Below are positions 1 through 11,690 of a DNA stretch of 64,000 nt, piece by piece. The stretch lies in assembly GCA_035578905.1 (NCBI GenBank), contig JAQJVL010002208.1, forward strand, positions 1 to 64,000, read 5' to 3'. The notes beneath the pieces were generated by a model that had not been told where the DNA came from, did no database searches, and saw only the letters and a program-made list of their open reading frames with translations. The translations under genes and the position numbers were made by a program. Every line of letters begins with the position of its first letter. Positions within the stretch are counted from its first letter, which is position 1. This stretch comes from Stictocephala bisonia. Lineage: Eukaryota; Arthropoda; Insecta; Hemiptera; Membracidae.

Positions 1-1300
1 TTTTAATTTTAAAAATTTTTAATATGAAATTATAAATGAGAAAAACATACTCAGTATTAATCATTATAACCAAAAAATAAGACAACTATCTTATTTGATA
101 CAATATAAATATAAATAATAATAAATTAAATTAAGAATTATGGGGATATTTTTCATCTTAACAGAGAGAGTGGTAAAGCTATCTTTATGAATTTACAGTG
201 TATATTATTTATTAACAAGCAATGAACCAGAATATTTTTCAAGAATGCTCCTGACATTCTAGAGGGCTCGACGGGACAGTACCTTAGAATTCCTAACATG
301 CAGTTTTATAGACAATGGAGAGAAACCTGCTCAAATTCCGTATTTCTGATGGCTTGAGTCCGCCGTTACGGACATGCTTGTTAGTTTGTGTTTATCATCC
401 TCAGCCGACAGTCCAACCCAAATATGCAGGAACACTCTTTATTACAGGTAAAATGTGGCCCAATATATTAACTTTATGCATTCGATATTAAATATTATTG
501 CCAATATGTAACTATTTTATACAATAAAACTATCAACTACATATTAATCTATTAACAAATATAAAATAAAACAAATAATAACAAACCATAAATACCCTTA
601 CCAGTAAACAATCATAAATAAACTATAAAAACTTAACATTGAACAAATCTTAACAATATGTCTATTGTATATATAAATATTCTAAAAAACAACAGCAGTT
701 CAGTCATTTAACAAAATAGGCCTATATGTGGTAAATACAAAATTATCTTTCATATAGTGCGATGCAAATCAAACCAATACTATAAATCGAAGGTTTGAAA
801 GATCGATAGTAGATGGAAAATATTACAATCGACTATTCTTTTCTCTTGTTATTTAACTCTAATCTAATTGCCTTTCTGCTTGAATCTACATAACCTCCCA
901 AAATCTGATATAAACTGTGAATAAATATTTCTTCATATATAATATGAGGAATTATTATTAAATCCTATTAAAATATATCACTCGGGCTATCACAACAATG
1001 TTTACCAATAAAAATGTATTACTAAAAAAAAAATATGAATATTACATTAAGGTAAATTAATTGGAAATAATTTTAATACTAAATCACTTATAATTGTTTT
1101 GTCATGTAGGCTTCTAAGAATTGTTGTATGTTTGTTTTTTAAAAAACATTTAAGATTGAAATGTTTTAACTGAATAGTAACAACGGTTGTTTATAAATAG
1201 TAGAGCAAATATATAATTATAATTACAGATAGTACAATTCTACTCTGACAATGAGCTGCCATTTTGATGTTTTACTATTTTAAGTACATTTAGAAAATAC
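1..1300. other. AT-rich DNA without a recognised gene
   Basis: Mostly AT-rich DNA with no recognisable coding. The part at about 240-460 is richer in G+C. It holds an ATG at 315 opening a 55-codon frame that runs over a donor-like GTAAAA at about 450. That could be a small exon end or chance; I do not recognise the peptide. Confidence 0.4.
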
Positions 1301-1847
1301 TAGCTGTACCCACCCGCTTCGCCGGTCATAATATTGAGTTTGATTTAGAACCTAATAGCTGAAAGAATTCGAGCATTTTTGCTTCTTCTACCAATATTAG
1401 ATTTTTTAGGAGGCATGTCATAAAAAGTAAACTGCAAAACAAATAATTATTTATTTTTTATTTTCACGTTTCACCACATGTTTTAATTACCGAGGAAAAA
1501 AGGTTAACACCAAATACAGATCACCTGATCAAGTAAAAGTAGTGTGTGCTACACTCTCAAGGTGAAATGTAGAACTACAATAAATCAAAACATATACAGT
1601 ACTGTTGTTGTGAAAACTTCAATCTGCTTATGGCATGTGAAACTACATTAAACCACACAGTCATATGTTTTTTGTAAACAATTCAGATTCTCCATTTGAA
1701 TAACATGGGATCTTTAGGAGCCCGTGGGGCGGGACCCTGTGGACGGATCTGCATCAAACTTCACATAAACCATCTCGGGAGTATACAGGACAACATCCTA
1801 AAGTTTCATGGCGACCGGTTGGATGGTTTGGCAGCGCATAAACTTCA

Positions 1848-1913
<66 letters not shown>

Positions 1914-1945
1914 AACATCCTCTTTTATAAATATAGATATAAATG
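1301..1945 (+). repeat. Unclassified interspersed repeat with internal TA run
   Basis: It opens with CTAGCTGTACCCACCCGCTT next to CGCCGG. It contains a G+C-richer block at 1720-1850 of the type TTTCATGGCGACCGGTTGG, then a TA microsatellite, and ends near TTTTATAAATATAGAT. From memory this head-and-tail arrangement is common in repeats scattered through insect genomes. I cannot assign a class, and both borders are approximate. Confidence 0.4.
1852..1911. repeat. (TA)n microsatellite
   Basis: About 30 uninterrupted AT dinucleotides lying inside the interspersed repeat. Confidence 0.95.
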
Positions 1946-3969
1946 GAGGTTAGAAGTACAAACTTGCAGATGACTTTGAGTAATGTCTGCCACTCATTTT
2001 AACACATTAAGGAGCAGAAGTGTTACCATTAGACACCAAGGAACTCCTTGAAGTGCCTCTATGGTCAGTAAGGTACAATTACTCTGAATATATACATCAA
2101 AGCCAGCTGAGAAACCAATAAAAATAAGAGCAATATACTATACGAAAATAAAATCTACAGTACTAAGTACTTGTGTTGAGTATGTACTTTTTTTAATTTG
2201 ACTTAAAAAGAGGTTAAAGTAAACATTTTTAACATGGTTTTTATTGAAGGTTTTATTCATTTTCAAGATATAAAACGTATTTAATTACGATTAACATAAA
2301 TTTCTAAGTTACTTTGCACTAACAGAATTTTTATATAAGACATTTTCCACCTATCAAACAAATTTTTCTTCTGTGATAGGCCTATATAAAGAAGCCGCCA
2401 GCACTTTGTCTTGGTTCAAATCCTTCGTTTCGTGATCCATTCCATTTCAATGCTTACAAAATCACTGTTTCCTACACCTCATGAATTTATTCAGCTTAGT
2501 ACATGAATATCAAAAATAAACAATTCTATTTTATTGGGAGGGGGAATAAACAATAGTAAAGTTAATATAGTAAGAGAACAAAATCATACTGTTGTGGGAT
2601 TACGCTTTTCAAACAATTACTTTCAATCATAATAAAATATAGAATTTCCAGACTGTTCATCGTGTGCTGAAGAAATGGACGTTGTTATTAAATCAATATA
2701 TATTAAAATTAAATCATCATATTAAATCATCATATATTAAAATTAATATTTTCTTACGTTAAGAGGTATTTTCAATCAGAGCTCTCAAATGATTGTCAAC
2801 ATTCCACTGATTTTACTACGACCTAATGAAAGAACTTGTGCGAGAGATAAAGTTAGTCGTGGAAGTGAGAGGAAAAATTACTCTTCTCCTACCACTGGAG
2901 CTTCGTGCCACTGCACCACTAAAACATTTCGTCATCATGGATACGGAGTGGCAAGCCCCACCCATGACGCCATGGTGCTAGGTGACCATTGGTGGGCCAG
3001 GCACGAGGTGGGGGCTGAAATATAGCACAGCTGGAATATAGAATAAAGGGAAAAGGAACTGTGATAGGGATGAGAAATTAGATGATTAAAGGCAGTTTGT
3101 TGTCTTTACCAAGTTATATCTAAGTTATATCATAATTGAATTTGCTATATTATTGTGCTTTTGTTATACTATATTTAAAATTCTTATAGTGTAATTAAAA
3201 TGTTGAATGACCTTCAAATTGAAATAATATTTATCTATACTAACATTAAGTTTTAATTTAAATATTACTGCATATGAATCTTTTAACATTTCTACCGTCT
3301 CCACTCCAAAGCATAATCGGAGTGGTGAAAAGATCCCCTCCGCTGCTGTAACCCCTACATGCGCTAAATTTAACACGCAGGTCGTTTTCTACCCGGCCCA
3401 ATCGTACTAGAGGAATACTGCTGTAAACTTATTTAATATATCGTATGGATTTCAAAATCACAAATAAATATCTAATTTTCACTTGTATGAGCTCGCAGCC
3501 ATGTCTGCTTTAAATGTTGGTGGAAAAAATATCAAAGTATCATCTATTTTTGAACTGGATTTATTTTCCTTGTAATTCATTTGAAGGAAATCAGTATACG
3601 GTTTAGTACGTATAAAGCCAAGTAAGAAATACACTGTGAAAGAAACTCAGTGTTGAGTTCCCTCTTTTATGAGAGCGATTTATAGTTTTGTGCATGTGCT
3701 TTAGTCACATAAACACTGCATACTACTTTGCCAACTGCTGAGTCACGTAGTTGTGAAATGGACTTCTATATGACTTCCAGAGTAATGTGTTTACCTCCAC
3801 TGGTTTCGACAATGATTGTTTGTCATGGTAACGAAATAAATACGTAAAGTAACAAAAAATAGAATTTTTTATTTTTGGTATATTTGTGGAAATATTTTTT
3901 ATCATTTTCGGAATGTTCTCGCATTTGTTTAGCAATTATTAGTTATCAAACGAAGGAGAAAGTTCACAA

Positions 3970-3971
<2 letters not shown>
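1946..3971. other. AT-rich intergenic DNA
   Basis: No gene recognised. A G+C-richer patch at about 2800-3010 has an open frame of 78 codons with no family resemblance I can name. The stretch 3901-3950 resembles 40396-40440 (shared core GAATGT..CGCATTT.TTTAGC), and both lie just before a TA run, so a dispersed repeat is likely here. Confidence 0.45.

Positions 3972-4006
<35 letters not shown>
3972..4006. repeat. (TA)n run, left flank of BEL insertion
   Basis: A TA repeat that continues on the far side of the BEL/Pao element at 9715. The element therefore sits inside a microsatellite. ATATA on both sides fits a 5-bp target duplication but is uninformative in such sequence. Confidence 0.9.
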
Positions 4007-4014
<8 letters not shown>

Positions 4015-4187
4015 GTAATAATATCAATTTTTAATGTAATGTCAAAAATATCAAGTTATCAGCTGTTTGTACATTTCAATATGTTTTTTCTCTGTATTGT
4101 TAGAATAATTTCAATTCATTACAGTCCATTATTTTGTTCAAACAACATCGTGCATTATTTTCAGTGTTTTAGTTTTATTCATTTCCA
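4007..4187 (+). repeat. 5' LTR of BEL/Pao element
   Basis: Starts TGTATATAGTAATA and ends CATTTCCA, so it has TG...CA termini. At 181 bp it is short for an LTR. It is identical to 9534-9714. Confidence 0.95.
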
Positions 4188-4189
4188 TT

Positions 4190-4202
4190 TGGTCCTTCGA
4201 GC
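4190..4202 (+). other. Primer binding site, tRNA-Tyr type
   Basis: TGGTCCTTCGAGC is complementary over 13 bases to the 3' end of animal tRNA-Tyr (acceptor start CCTTCGA, 3' end GCTCGAAGGA plus CCA). It begins two bases after the LTR, the normal place for the minus-strand primer. Confidence 0.8.
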
Positions 4203-4318
4203 AAAGGATATTATTTTGTTTCAGTCAAAAAGGCAATCATTTTTTGTTTTGTTTTGTTTTTAATCATAAAAACAATACTTCATAGTTATTTATTTCAGCA
4301 CATTTCCAAACATAAACA

Positions 4319-7300
4319 ATGGAAGATTTGAAAATTCTAATAGCAAAAAGAGGCAGACTAAAAGCTTCCATTACACAGATGGTTAATTTTGTAAGTAATT
4401 TTGATGTAGAAAATGGAGCAATTTCAGACATTAAGGTAAGAGACTCAAAACTCGAACAACTCTACTTGGAATTTTGTGAAGTACAATCCAGCATTGATAC
4501 CATAGCTTCAGATGATACAGATACAAATTTTATTGAGTTTGAAGATAATTACTATTCACTAAAATCTGAATTCGACACCATTTTAAACAACTCAAATAAA
4601 TTGAATTCAACCCCATCAAACCAATCAGTCAAAGAATTTAGCTTCAGTAGGAAAAATGACACAGTAGTACTGCCCAAAATTAATTTACCAACCTTTGAGG
4701 GTAAAATTGAAAATTGGACATCTTTTTTTGATCTTTTCAACTCAACTATCGACAAAAACAATGATTTGGCAGAAATTCAGAAATTTTACTATCTGAAATC
4801 TAGTTTAAAGGGAGAACCACTCAGTCTCATCTCATCCTTGCCCTTGACACAACCTAACTACAATGTAGCTTTAGATATTTTAAAAGAAAGATACTCAAAC
4901 AAAAAACTTATAGTCAATGCTCATTTAAATGCATTATTTTCATTACCAAATGCTTCATCACTAGCAAACATTAAACAGTTACTAGATACAGCAAATGTGA
5001 ACATTCGAGCTCTAAATAGCCTTGGTTACAAAACTGAAGAGTGGGATATTTTGTTAGTTTACATGTTAGCTTCCAAACTTGATCAAGACTTGAGAACTAA
5101 ATGGGAGTTAAGTAGCACGTCAGTTGAACCCCCTTCTTTCTCAGAGTTTGAAACATTTTTAAAACAATACATACATGCACTAGATGCTAGCAGTGTCAAT
5201 AAAGTAAAATCTAGTTTTAACTTCAAGACTAATCAAAGCAATTCAGCAATGAAACCAGGTCTAGGTCTACACACAACTGAAGTAAATCGGGTTAAGTGTG
5301 TCTCATGTCCTATGTGTCAAAACTCTCATGAGTTATTCAGTTGCAATGAGTTTTTGAAACTCAACACAAATGACAGAATCCAAAAGGTGAAACAACTTCA
5401 CAGATGTTTCAATTGTCTGTCAGCTGGTCATGTTATTTCAGCTTGCAAAGGTTCAAAATGTAAAATTTGCTCAAAGCCCCATAATACCTTATTGCATTTA
5501 CAGAAGTCAAATTCAACACATTCAGTAACTAACTTAGATTCACCATTTTCACAACCGTTGAAAAGTGACAAACAAGACTCAACGATTTCAGTAGCACAAC
5601 AATCTACTGACAGTGTAGCAGCAAACCCAAAAATATTATCAACAGGTGTTCATAATGTAAAAAGAGTATTACTTTCAACAGCAATCGTTGAAATTCAAGA
5701 CTTTCAAGGCGACTTTCAGAAATGTCGTGCTTTGATTGATCCTGGTAGTGAGGCAAGTTTCATTTCAGAGCATTGTGCTCAAAAACTCAACTTGAAAATA
5801 CAATCATGTAATGTTCAAGTACAAGGTGTTGGTCATACTCATGTTGGTAACACACGTGGCCTTACAACTTGTTTGTTGCGCACAAAACAAGAAGCAATCA
5901 GAGTCAACACTTTCATATTGAGAAAGCTTACCAGTATCACCTCATTGTCTTCATCATCATTTGATCATTGGACACACATAAACAACCTTGAACTTGCTGA
6001 TCCATTTTTCTTTCAATCAAGCAGCATCGATATCATTCTTGGTGCTGATATCTATTCATCACTTTTAATAGATGGAGTAATCAGAGGTCCACCAGGAACC
6101 CCTTGTGCTATCAATACAAAACTAGGATTCTTATTGATAGGTGAAATCTCATCAGCAGATGTCAAAACAGCTTCAAATAAAGTCAAAACACTGTTTATCA
6201 GACATGATGATGGTCTAAATACTTTAATGGAGAAATTTTGGAATTCTGAGGATGTTGGTTACAAACAGGATTCACCAGCTAGTACAGATGAAAACATAAT
6301 ATGTGAGGATCACTTCATAAATACACATTCAAAAGATCAATCGGGCAGATTTTGTGTTCATTTGCCATTCAAACCCTCTATCACAAGTTTAGGTGACTCA
6401 TATCATATTGCATTAAAACGATTCCAACGTTTAGAAAGTTCATTTGAGGAAGATAAAAACAAGAAACAGTCTTATGATCAATTCATAAATGAGTACATTG
6501 AGTTAAATCACATGAAACCTACCCCAAACAGTGACACAAGTATGATGAATCACAACTATTACCTACCACATCATGCAGTATACAGACCTAGTAGTACTTC
6601 AACTAAAGTCAGAGTAGTGTTTGACGGTTCATCTAAAACTACAAGTGGCACTTCTTTAAACGATCATTTGTACATTGGCCCAAAGTTACAATCAGACATA
6701 GTATCCTTACTTACACGTTTCAGACTACACAAGTGTGTTTTTACTGCAGACATTGAGAAGTTTTTCAGACAGATTTTAATAACACCAGAAGATCAATGTT
6801 ATCAGAGAATTCTTTGGAGATCAAATCCTTCAGAACATATTCAATCTTATGATCTCTGTACAGTCACATATGGAACTGCTTGTGCCCCATACCTCTCAAT
6901 CAGATGCTTACATCAACTAGCAGATGACGTCAAGAAGCAGTATCCAGAAATTAGTAGAATTTTAAAAGAAGATTTTTATGTTGACGATCTTATCTCAGGC
7001 GCAGATACAATTGAAAATGCTAAGCAAACAAAACAGGATTTAGAACATGTAATGAGTCGATCAGGATTCAACCTAAGAAAGTGGTCATCAAATTCAAAAG
7101 AGCTTATCAGCGATCAGTCTCAAACTGAAGTATCAATTCAGTCCAAGGACAATACTGTTAATCTTTTAGGAATGCAATGGAATCCTCACCATGATACATA
7201 TCTATATTCATTGAATGTGACAAATATACCTACACCATTGACGAAGAGAATCATTTTATCAGAAGTAGCAAAACTCTATGATCCCTTAGGATTTTTATGT

Positions 7301-9517
7301 CCAGCAGTTACAAAAGCAAAATTAATCCTTCAAGACACTTGGTCACAATGCAAGAGTTGGGATGACGAGGTTCCTCAGCAAATAGCAAACGACTTCCATC
7401 AACATAGAAACGGACTTCAACATTTCAAAAATATCACCATTCCCAGACCGCTGATTTCATTTGAACAAAATGCAACACATGATTTAGTAGGATTTTGCGA
7501 TGCTTCGGAGAAAGCATCTGCAGGAGTACTTTACATGAGAAGTGTCTCGTCAACACAAACAACAGTAAGATTAATCATGGCAAAATCAAAAATCACCCCC
7601 TTAAAGAAGAGTACAATTCCACGACTAGAGCTATGTGGAGCGCTATTATTAGCGAAGATGGTAGCAAAGATCAAACCTTATCTACCAATTGAAAATACAT
7701 ACCTGTTTACGGACTCAACTGTAGTCTTAGCTTGGATATCTAAAGATCCTATGAAGTGGAAAACCTTCGTTAGTAGCAGAGTATCTCAAATACAAGCATT
7801 AACAAACATTTCTCAATGGAAACACGTTAAATCGGAAGAAAACCCAGCAGACATTGCATCAAGAGGAATTTCAGGAGAAAAACTCACAAAAGAACAGAAA
7901 TGGTGGTCAGGCCCTCAATGGCTTTCTGAACCTCAAGCGTTGAACAACAAGAATGATCTTGAAAATTATTGTTTCGATTCAAATACAATTCCTGAAACAA
8001 GAACAATTAAATGTGCTTTAACAACTAAAGAAGAAGAAGACGAATGGTATCTCAAATTTAATTCTTATACAAAAACTATTCGAGTAACAGCTTACTGCAT
8101 GAGATACTTAAAAAACATCAAAAGGTGTAATATATCAGGTCCTTTATCAGTGCATGAACTGGAAGACGCACACAGATGCATTGTGAAACATATTCAACAA
8201 TTGAGCTTTCCAGATGATATGAGAAATTTACAAGATAAAGGAAGAGTAAAAAAGAACAGCAAACTTTTAAGTTTGAATCCTTTTATTGATGAACATGGAA
8301 TCTTGAGAGTTGGTGGCCGGATCCAAAATTCGAACCTACACTACAACAAAACTCATCAAATTATTTTACCTGCAAATCACTCATTTGTAAAAACTTATTT
8401 AACTCATACTCATGAAAAGTATTTCCATGCAGGGATTCAATTTATCACGAATGATGTGAGACAAAAATATTGGCTTGTTGGTAATGTGAGAAATCAAATA
8501 CGCAGTATTGTAAGAAGATGTGTAAAATGTATAAAATTCAATGGAACACCAATTTGTCCTCTAATGGGAAACCTACCATCATCGAGAGTTACACTGACAA
8601 AACCATTTTTTGAAACTGGATGTGACTATGCAGGTCCTTTCTTGACGAAACAAATAGGAGGACGTTGCAAAACTTTAAGGAAAACTTACTTGGCAATATT
8701 CATTTGCATGAGCGTAAAAGCTGTACATATGGAATTAGTTTCAGACTTATCAACAGAAGCTTTTTTAGCAGCGCTTAACAGATTTATTTCAAGGAGAGGC
8801 CTACCGAAAGACATATACTCGGACAATGGCACAAACTTTGTAGGAGCCGACAACAGTCTAAAGAAGTTTTTCAAAGATTCAAGTAATGAAATTCATGACA
8901 AATCTGCCACAAAAGGAATAAACTGGCATTTTATCCCTCCAAGCTCCCCTCACATGGGTGGACTATGGGAATCAGCAGTTAAATCAGCCAAACATCACTT
9001 GAAGCGAGTACTTGGAGATCACATTTTGACGTTTGAAGAATTGAACACGCTTGTGATTCAAATAGAAGCGATACTCAATTCTAGACCTATTTGCAGACTT
9101 TCAAGTGACCAATCTGAAACAGACATTTTGACCCCAGGACACTTCATTACTGGTGATACTTTGACAGCCCTTCCTGACAAAAGTGCAGAAAACGGCCCAA
9201 TCAACTACAATAAAAGATGGCAACTAGTTCAAAAACTGAGAAGAGACTTTTGGAAAAGATGGCATGTTGAATATTTGCACACCCTTCAACAACGGCAAAA
9301 ATGGAAAACCAAACAAGAAAATATCAAAGTTGGAGATGTAGTTTTAATCAAAGAAGACAATGTGCAACCAATGAAATACCCAATTGCAATAGTTAACCAA
9401 ATTTATCCTGACAAACACAATACAGTTAGATCGGTGGACTTGGAAACTATAAAAGGAATATTTAGAAGACCAGTTGTGAAAATCATTAAACTTCCCACCG
9501 ATAAAGACAATCACTAA
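4319..9517 (+). CDS. BEL/Pao Gag-Pol polyprotein
   Basis: This 1732-residue single frame encodes all replication functions of the element. In order: a Gag region with the DUF1759-like segment KINLPTFEGKIENW at about residues 117-175; a cysteine/histidine-rich zinc-binding region at about 327-395; an aspartic protease (A17 type) with DPG at 474-476; reverse transcriptase with the box YVDD at 887-890; RNase H from about 1055 (GFCDASE, later FTDSTVVLAWI); an HHCC zinc finger of the integrase at about 1365-1404; an integrase core with D1436, D1502 and E1551; and a C-terminal DUF5641-like part. The order protease, RT, RNase H, integrase and the A17/DUF1759 combination mark BEL/Pao. The protease has DPG where DSG or DTG is usual; other BEL elements also vary at this position. 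The ATG follows an A-rich leader 131 bases after the left LTR. No stop or frameshift is present. Confidence 0.95.
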   Translation: MEDLKILIAKRGRLKASITQMVNFVSNFDVENGAISDIKVRDSKLEQLYLEFCEVQSSIDTIASDDTDTNFIEFEDNYYSLKSEFDTILNNSNKLNSTPSNQSVKEFSFSRKNDTVVLPKINLPTFEGKIENWTSFFDLFNSTIDKNNDLAEIQKFYYLKSSLKGEPLSLISSLPLTQPNYNVALDILKERYSNKKLIVNAHLNALFSLPNASSLANIKQLLDTANVNIRALNSLGYKTEEWDILLVYMLASKLDQDLRTKWELSSTSVEPPSFSEFETFLKQYIHALDASSVNKVKSSFNFKTNQSNSAMKPGLGLHTTEVNRVKCVSCPMCQNSHELFSCNEFLKLNTNDRIQKVKQLHRCFNCLSAGHVISACKGSKCKICSKPHNTLLHLQKSNSTHSVTNLDSPFSQPLKSDKQDSTISVAQQSTDSVAANPKILSTGVHNVKRVLLSTAIVEIQDFQGDFQKCRALIDPGSEASFISEHCAQKLNLKIQSCNVQVQGVGHTHVGNTRGLTTCLLRTKQEAIRVNTFILRKLTSITSLSSSSFDHWTHINNLELADPFFFQSSSIDIILGADIYSSLLIDGVIRGPPGTPCAINTKLGFLLIGEISSADVKTASNKVKTLFIRHDDGLNTLMEKFWNSEDVGYKQDSPASTDENIICEDHFINTHSKDQSGRFCVHLPFKPSITSLGDSYHIALKRFQRLESSFEEDKNKKQSYDQFINEYIELNHMKPTPNSDTSMMNHNYYLPHHAVYRPSSTSTKVRVVFDGSSKTTSGTSLNDHLYIGPKLQSDIVSLLTRFRLHKCVFTADIEKFFRQILITPEDQCYQRILWRSNPSEHIQSYDLCTVTYGTACAPYLSIRCLHQLADDVKKQYPEISRILKEDFYVDDLISGADTIENAKQTKQDLEHVMSRSGFNLRKWSSNSKELISDQSQTEVSIQSKDNTVNLLGMQWNPHHDTYLYSLNVTNIPTPLTKRIILSEVAKLYDPLGFLCPAVTKAKLILQDTWSQCKSWDDEVPQQIANDFHQHRNGLQHFKNITIPRPLISFEQNATHDLVGFCDASEKASAGVLYMRSVSSTQTTVRLIMAKSKITPLKKSTIPRLELCGALLLAKMVAKIKPYLPIENTYLFTDSTVVLAWISKDPMKWKTFVSSRVSQIQALTNISQWKHVKSEENPADIASRGISGEKLTKEQKWWSGPQWLSEPQALNNKNDLENYCFDSNTIPETRTIKCALTTKEEEDEWYLKFNSYTKTIRVTAYCMRYLKNIKRCNISGPLSVHELEDAHRCIVKHIQQLSFPDDMRNLQDKGRVKKNSKLLSLNPFIDEHGILRVGGRIQNSNLHYNKTHQIILPANHSFVKTYLTHTHEKYFHAGIQFITNDVRQKYWLVGNVRNQIRSIVRRCVKCIKFNGTPICPLMGNLPSSRVTLTKPFFETGCDYAGPFLTKQIGGRCKTLRKTYLAIFICMSVKAVHMELVSDLSTEAFLAALNRFISRRGLPKDIYSDNGTNFVGADNSLKKFFKDSSNEIHDKSATKGINWHFIPPSSPHMGGLWESAVKSAKHHLKRVLGDHILTFEELNTLVIQIEAILNSRPICRLSSDQSETDILTPGHFITGDTLTALPDKSAENGPINYNKRWQLVQKLRRDFWKRWHVEYLHTLQQRQKWKTKQENIKVGDVVLIKEDNVQPMKYPIAIVNQIYPDKHNTVRSVDLETIKGIFRRPVVKIIKLPTDKDNH

Positions 9518-9533
9518 TTTCCTGCCGGAAGAA

Positions 9534-9710
9534 TGTATATAGTAATAATATCAATTTTTAATGTAATGTCAAAAATATCAAGTTATCAGCTGTTTGTACA
9601 TTTCAATATGTTTTTTCTCTGTATTGTTAGAATAATTTCAATTCATTACAGTCCATTATTTTGTTCAAACAACATCGTGCATTATTTTCAGTGTTTTAGT
9701 TTTATTCATT

Positions 9711-9714
<4 letters not shown>
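9534..9714 (+). repeat. 3' LTR of BEL/Pao element
   Basis: Identical to the 5' LTR. It begins 16 bases after the polyprotein stop codon and is followed directly by a TA repeat. Confidence 0.95.
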
Positions 9715-9782
<68 letters not shown>

Positions 9783-9851
9783 ATGGAATATATATGGAAT
9801 ATATATGGAATATATATGGAATATATATGGAAATATATATATATATATATA
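9715..9851. repeat. TA run and 11-bp TGGAATATATA tandem repeat
   Basis: (AT)n of about 64 bases, then four to five copies of TGGAATATATA at about 9778-9836, then another short AT run. The 11-bp unit probably arose from the AT run by local slippage. Confidence 0.9.
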
Positions 9852-9852
9852 G

Positions 9853-10310
9853 CCCCCTAACATTGGTGCGTCAGTGTTAAAGAAATTTCCTAACATTGTG
9901 GCGTCAGTTTACATTGTGGCATCAAGTATACGACGCCATAATGTAATTCCCTTATAGTTTGGAAGAACGTGAAATTAAAAATACTCAAAAATAGTCATTT
10001 TGTAGAGTTAAAAATGTAGATATAAATGGTATGAGTTAAATTTAATTCAGTCAACGCAATATTATTTAAATGAAAAATTAAAATTTGCCGTTTGACGTCG
10101 CAATGTGGGTCGATTAAAAAGTAGTATATAATTTGAAGTTCAAGCAGTTGCCGCGGCGAGCGTTGCTGTCTACCGGTGTATATTATTATACGCGTATTTA
10201 CCACTATGGCGTCACTGTTCTCTGCTATCATTCTAGCGTCACCAAGTTTGGCAACATCGCATTTGGCGGGTAATCGTGTATACTACAATACGGCATCAGT
10301 GAATCAGAAC
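9853..10310. repeat. Dispersed repeat rich in ATTGTGGCGTCA motifs
   Basis: Contains iterated variants of CATTGTGGCGTCA on both strands (about 9862, 9894, 9914, 9928, 10094, 10206, 10234) and ends near TTTGGCAACATCGC. A related copy in reverse orientation lies at 36110-36462. There too it touches a TA microsatellite and carries CTATGGCGTC, ATTGTGACGTC and TTGCCA in matching order. The class is unknown and no coding is seen. Confidence 0.5.
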
Positions 10311-10837
10311 CTTGTACAGTAGGTCGGTCGGTAGGTGGGCGTGTGTTGGGAACCAGGCCGTAGATAATCATTTAGCTAGTGGCAAATGGATTATATTTCT
10401 TCAGTTCTTATTGATGTTTACTCCAATTACAATTTAGTTAAAAAAAACTATTGTTTAGGTGAAATTAGGACCAAATTTCACATGCTTACCCAAACTGTTA
10501 AATTAAAAAATAATTTCTAGAGATAAATACATATACTGGGGAAGTAAAAGAATTTGCATGTGTTCTTCAATTTATCATTCGGATTACGGATGTATTGTTT
10601 TTTTACTGTCGTTTGAACTTATTATGAACTAGAATTATTTTGATTCTATTTAGGTTTGTGGGCATACATCACTATTTAAATTTGGACTAACTATACATTT
10701 TTATTATTAGACTTCGATTTTAAATTATGAACCTACATCTTTCACCTTACCATGCCAGTGGCCTTCTTATCGTCCAATACTGTACATTGGTAATGTAGCT
10801 CTCCCGTCTGGACTTACTTGCAGTAAAAAGAAGCCTT
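10311..10837. other. Intergenic DNA, nothing recognised
   Basis: AT-rich sequence without coding or clear repeats, apart from a short GGTCGGTCGGTAGGTGGG tract at about 10322. Confidence 0.5.

Positions 10838-11690
<853 letters not shown>

Larger units (their letters stand above)
4007..9714 (+). mobile_element. Complete BEL/Pao LTR retrotransposon
   Basis: A 5.7-kb element with two 181-bp LTRs that I find identical base for base. A tRNA-Tyr primer site lies 2 bases after the left LTR, a short purine stretch GGAAGAA lies directly before the right LTR, and one uninterrupted polyprotein frame lies between. Identical LTRs mean a very recent insertion, since the two copies are made identical at integration. 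Everything needed for an autonomous BEL/Pao element is visible, so it may still be active. No env-like frame is seen. Confidence 0.95.

Noticed and set aside
2405..2440. GGTTCAAATCC, a perfect-looking tRNA B box
   Set aside because: No A box at a suitable distance and no tRNA fold; taken as chance.
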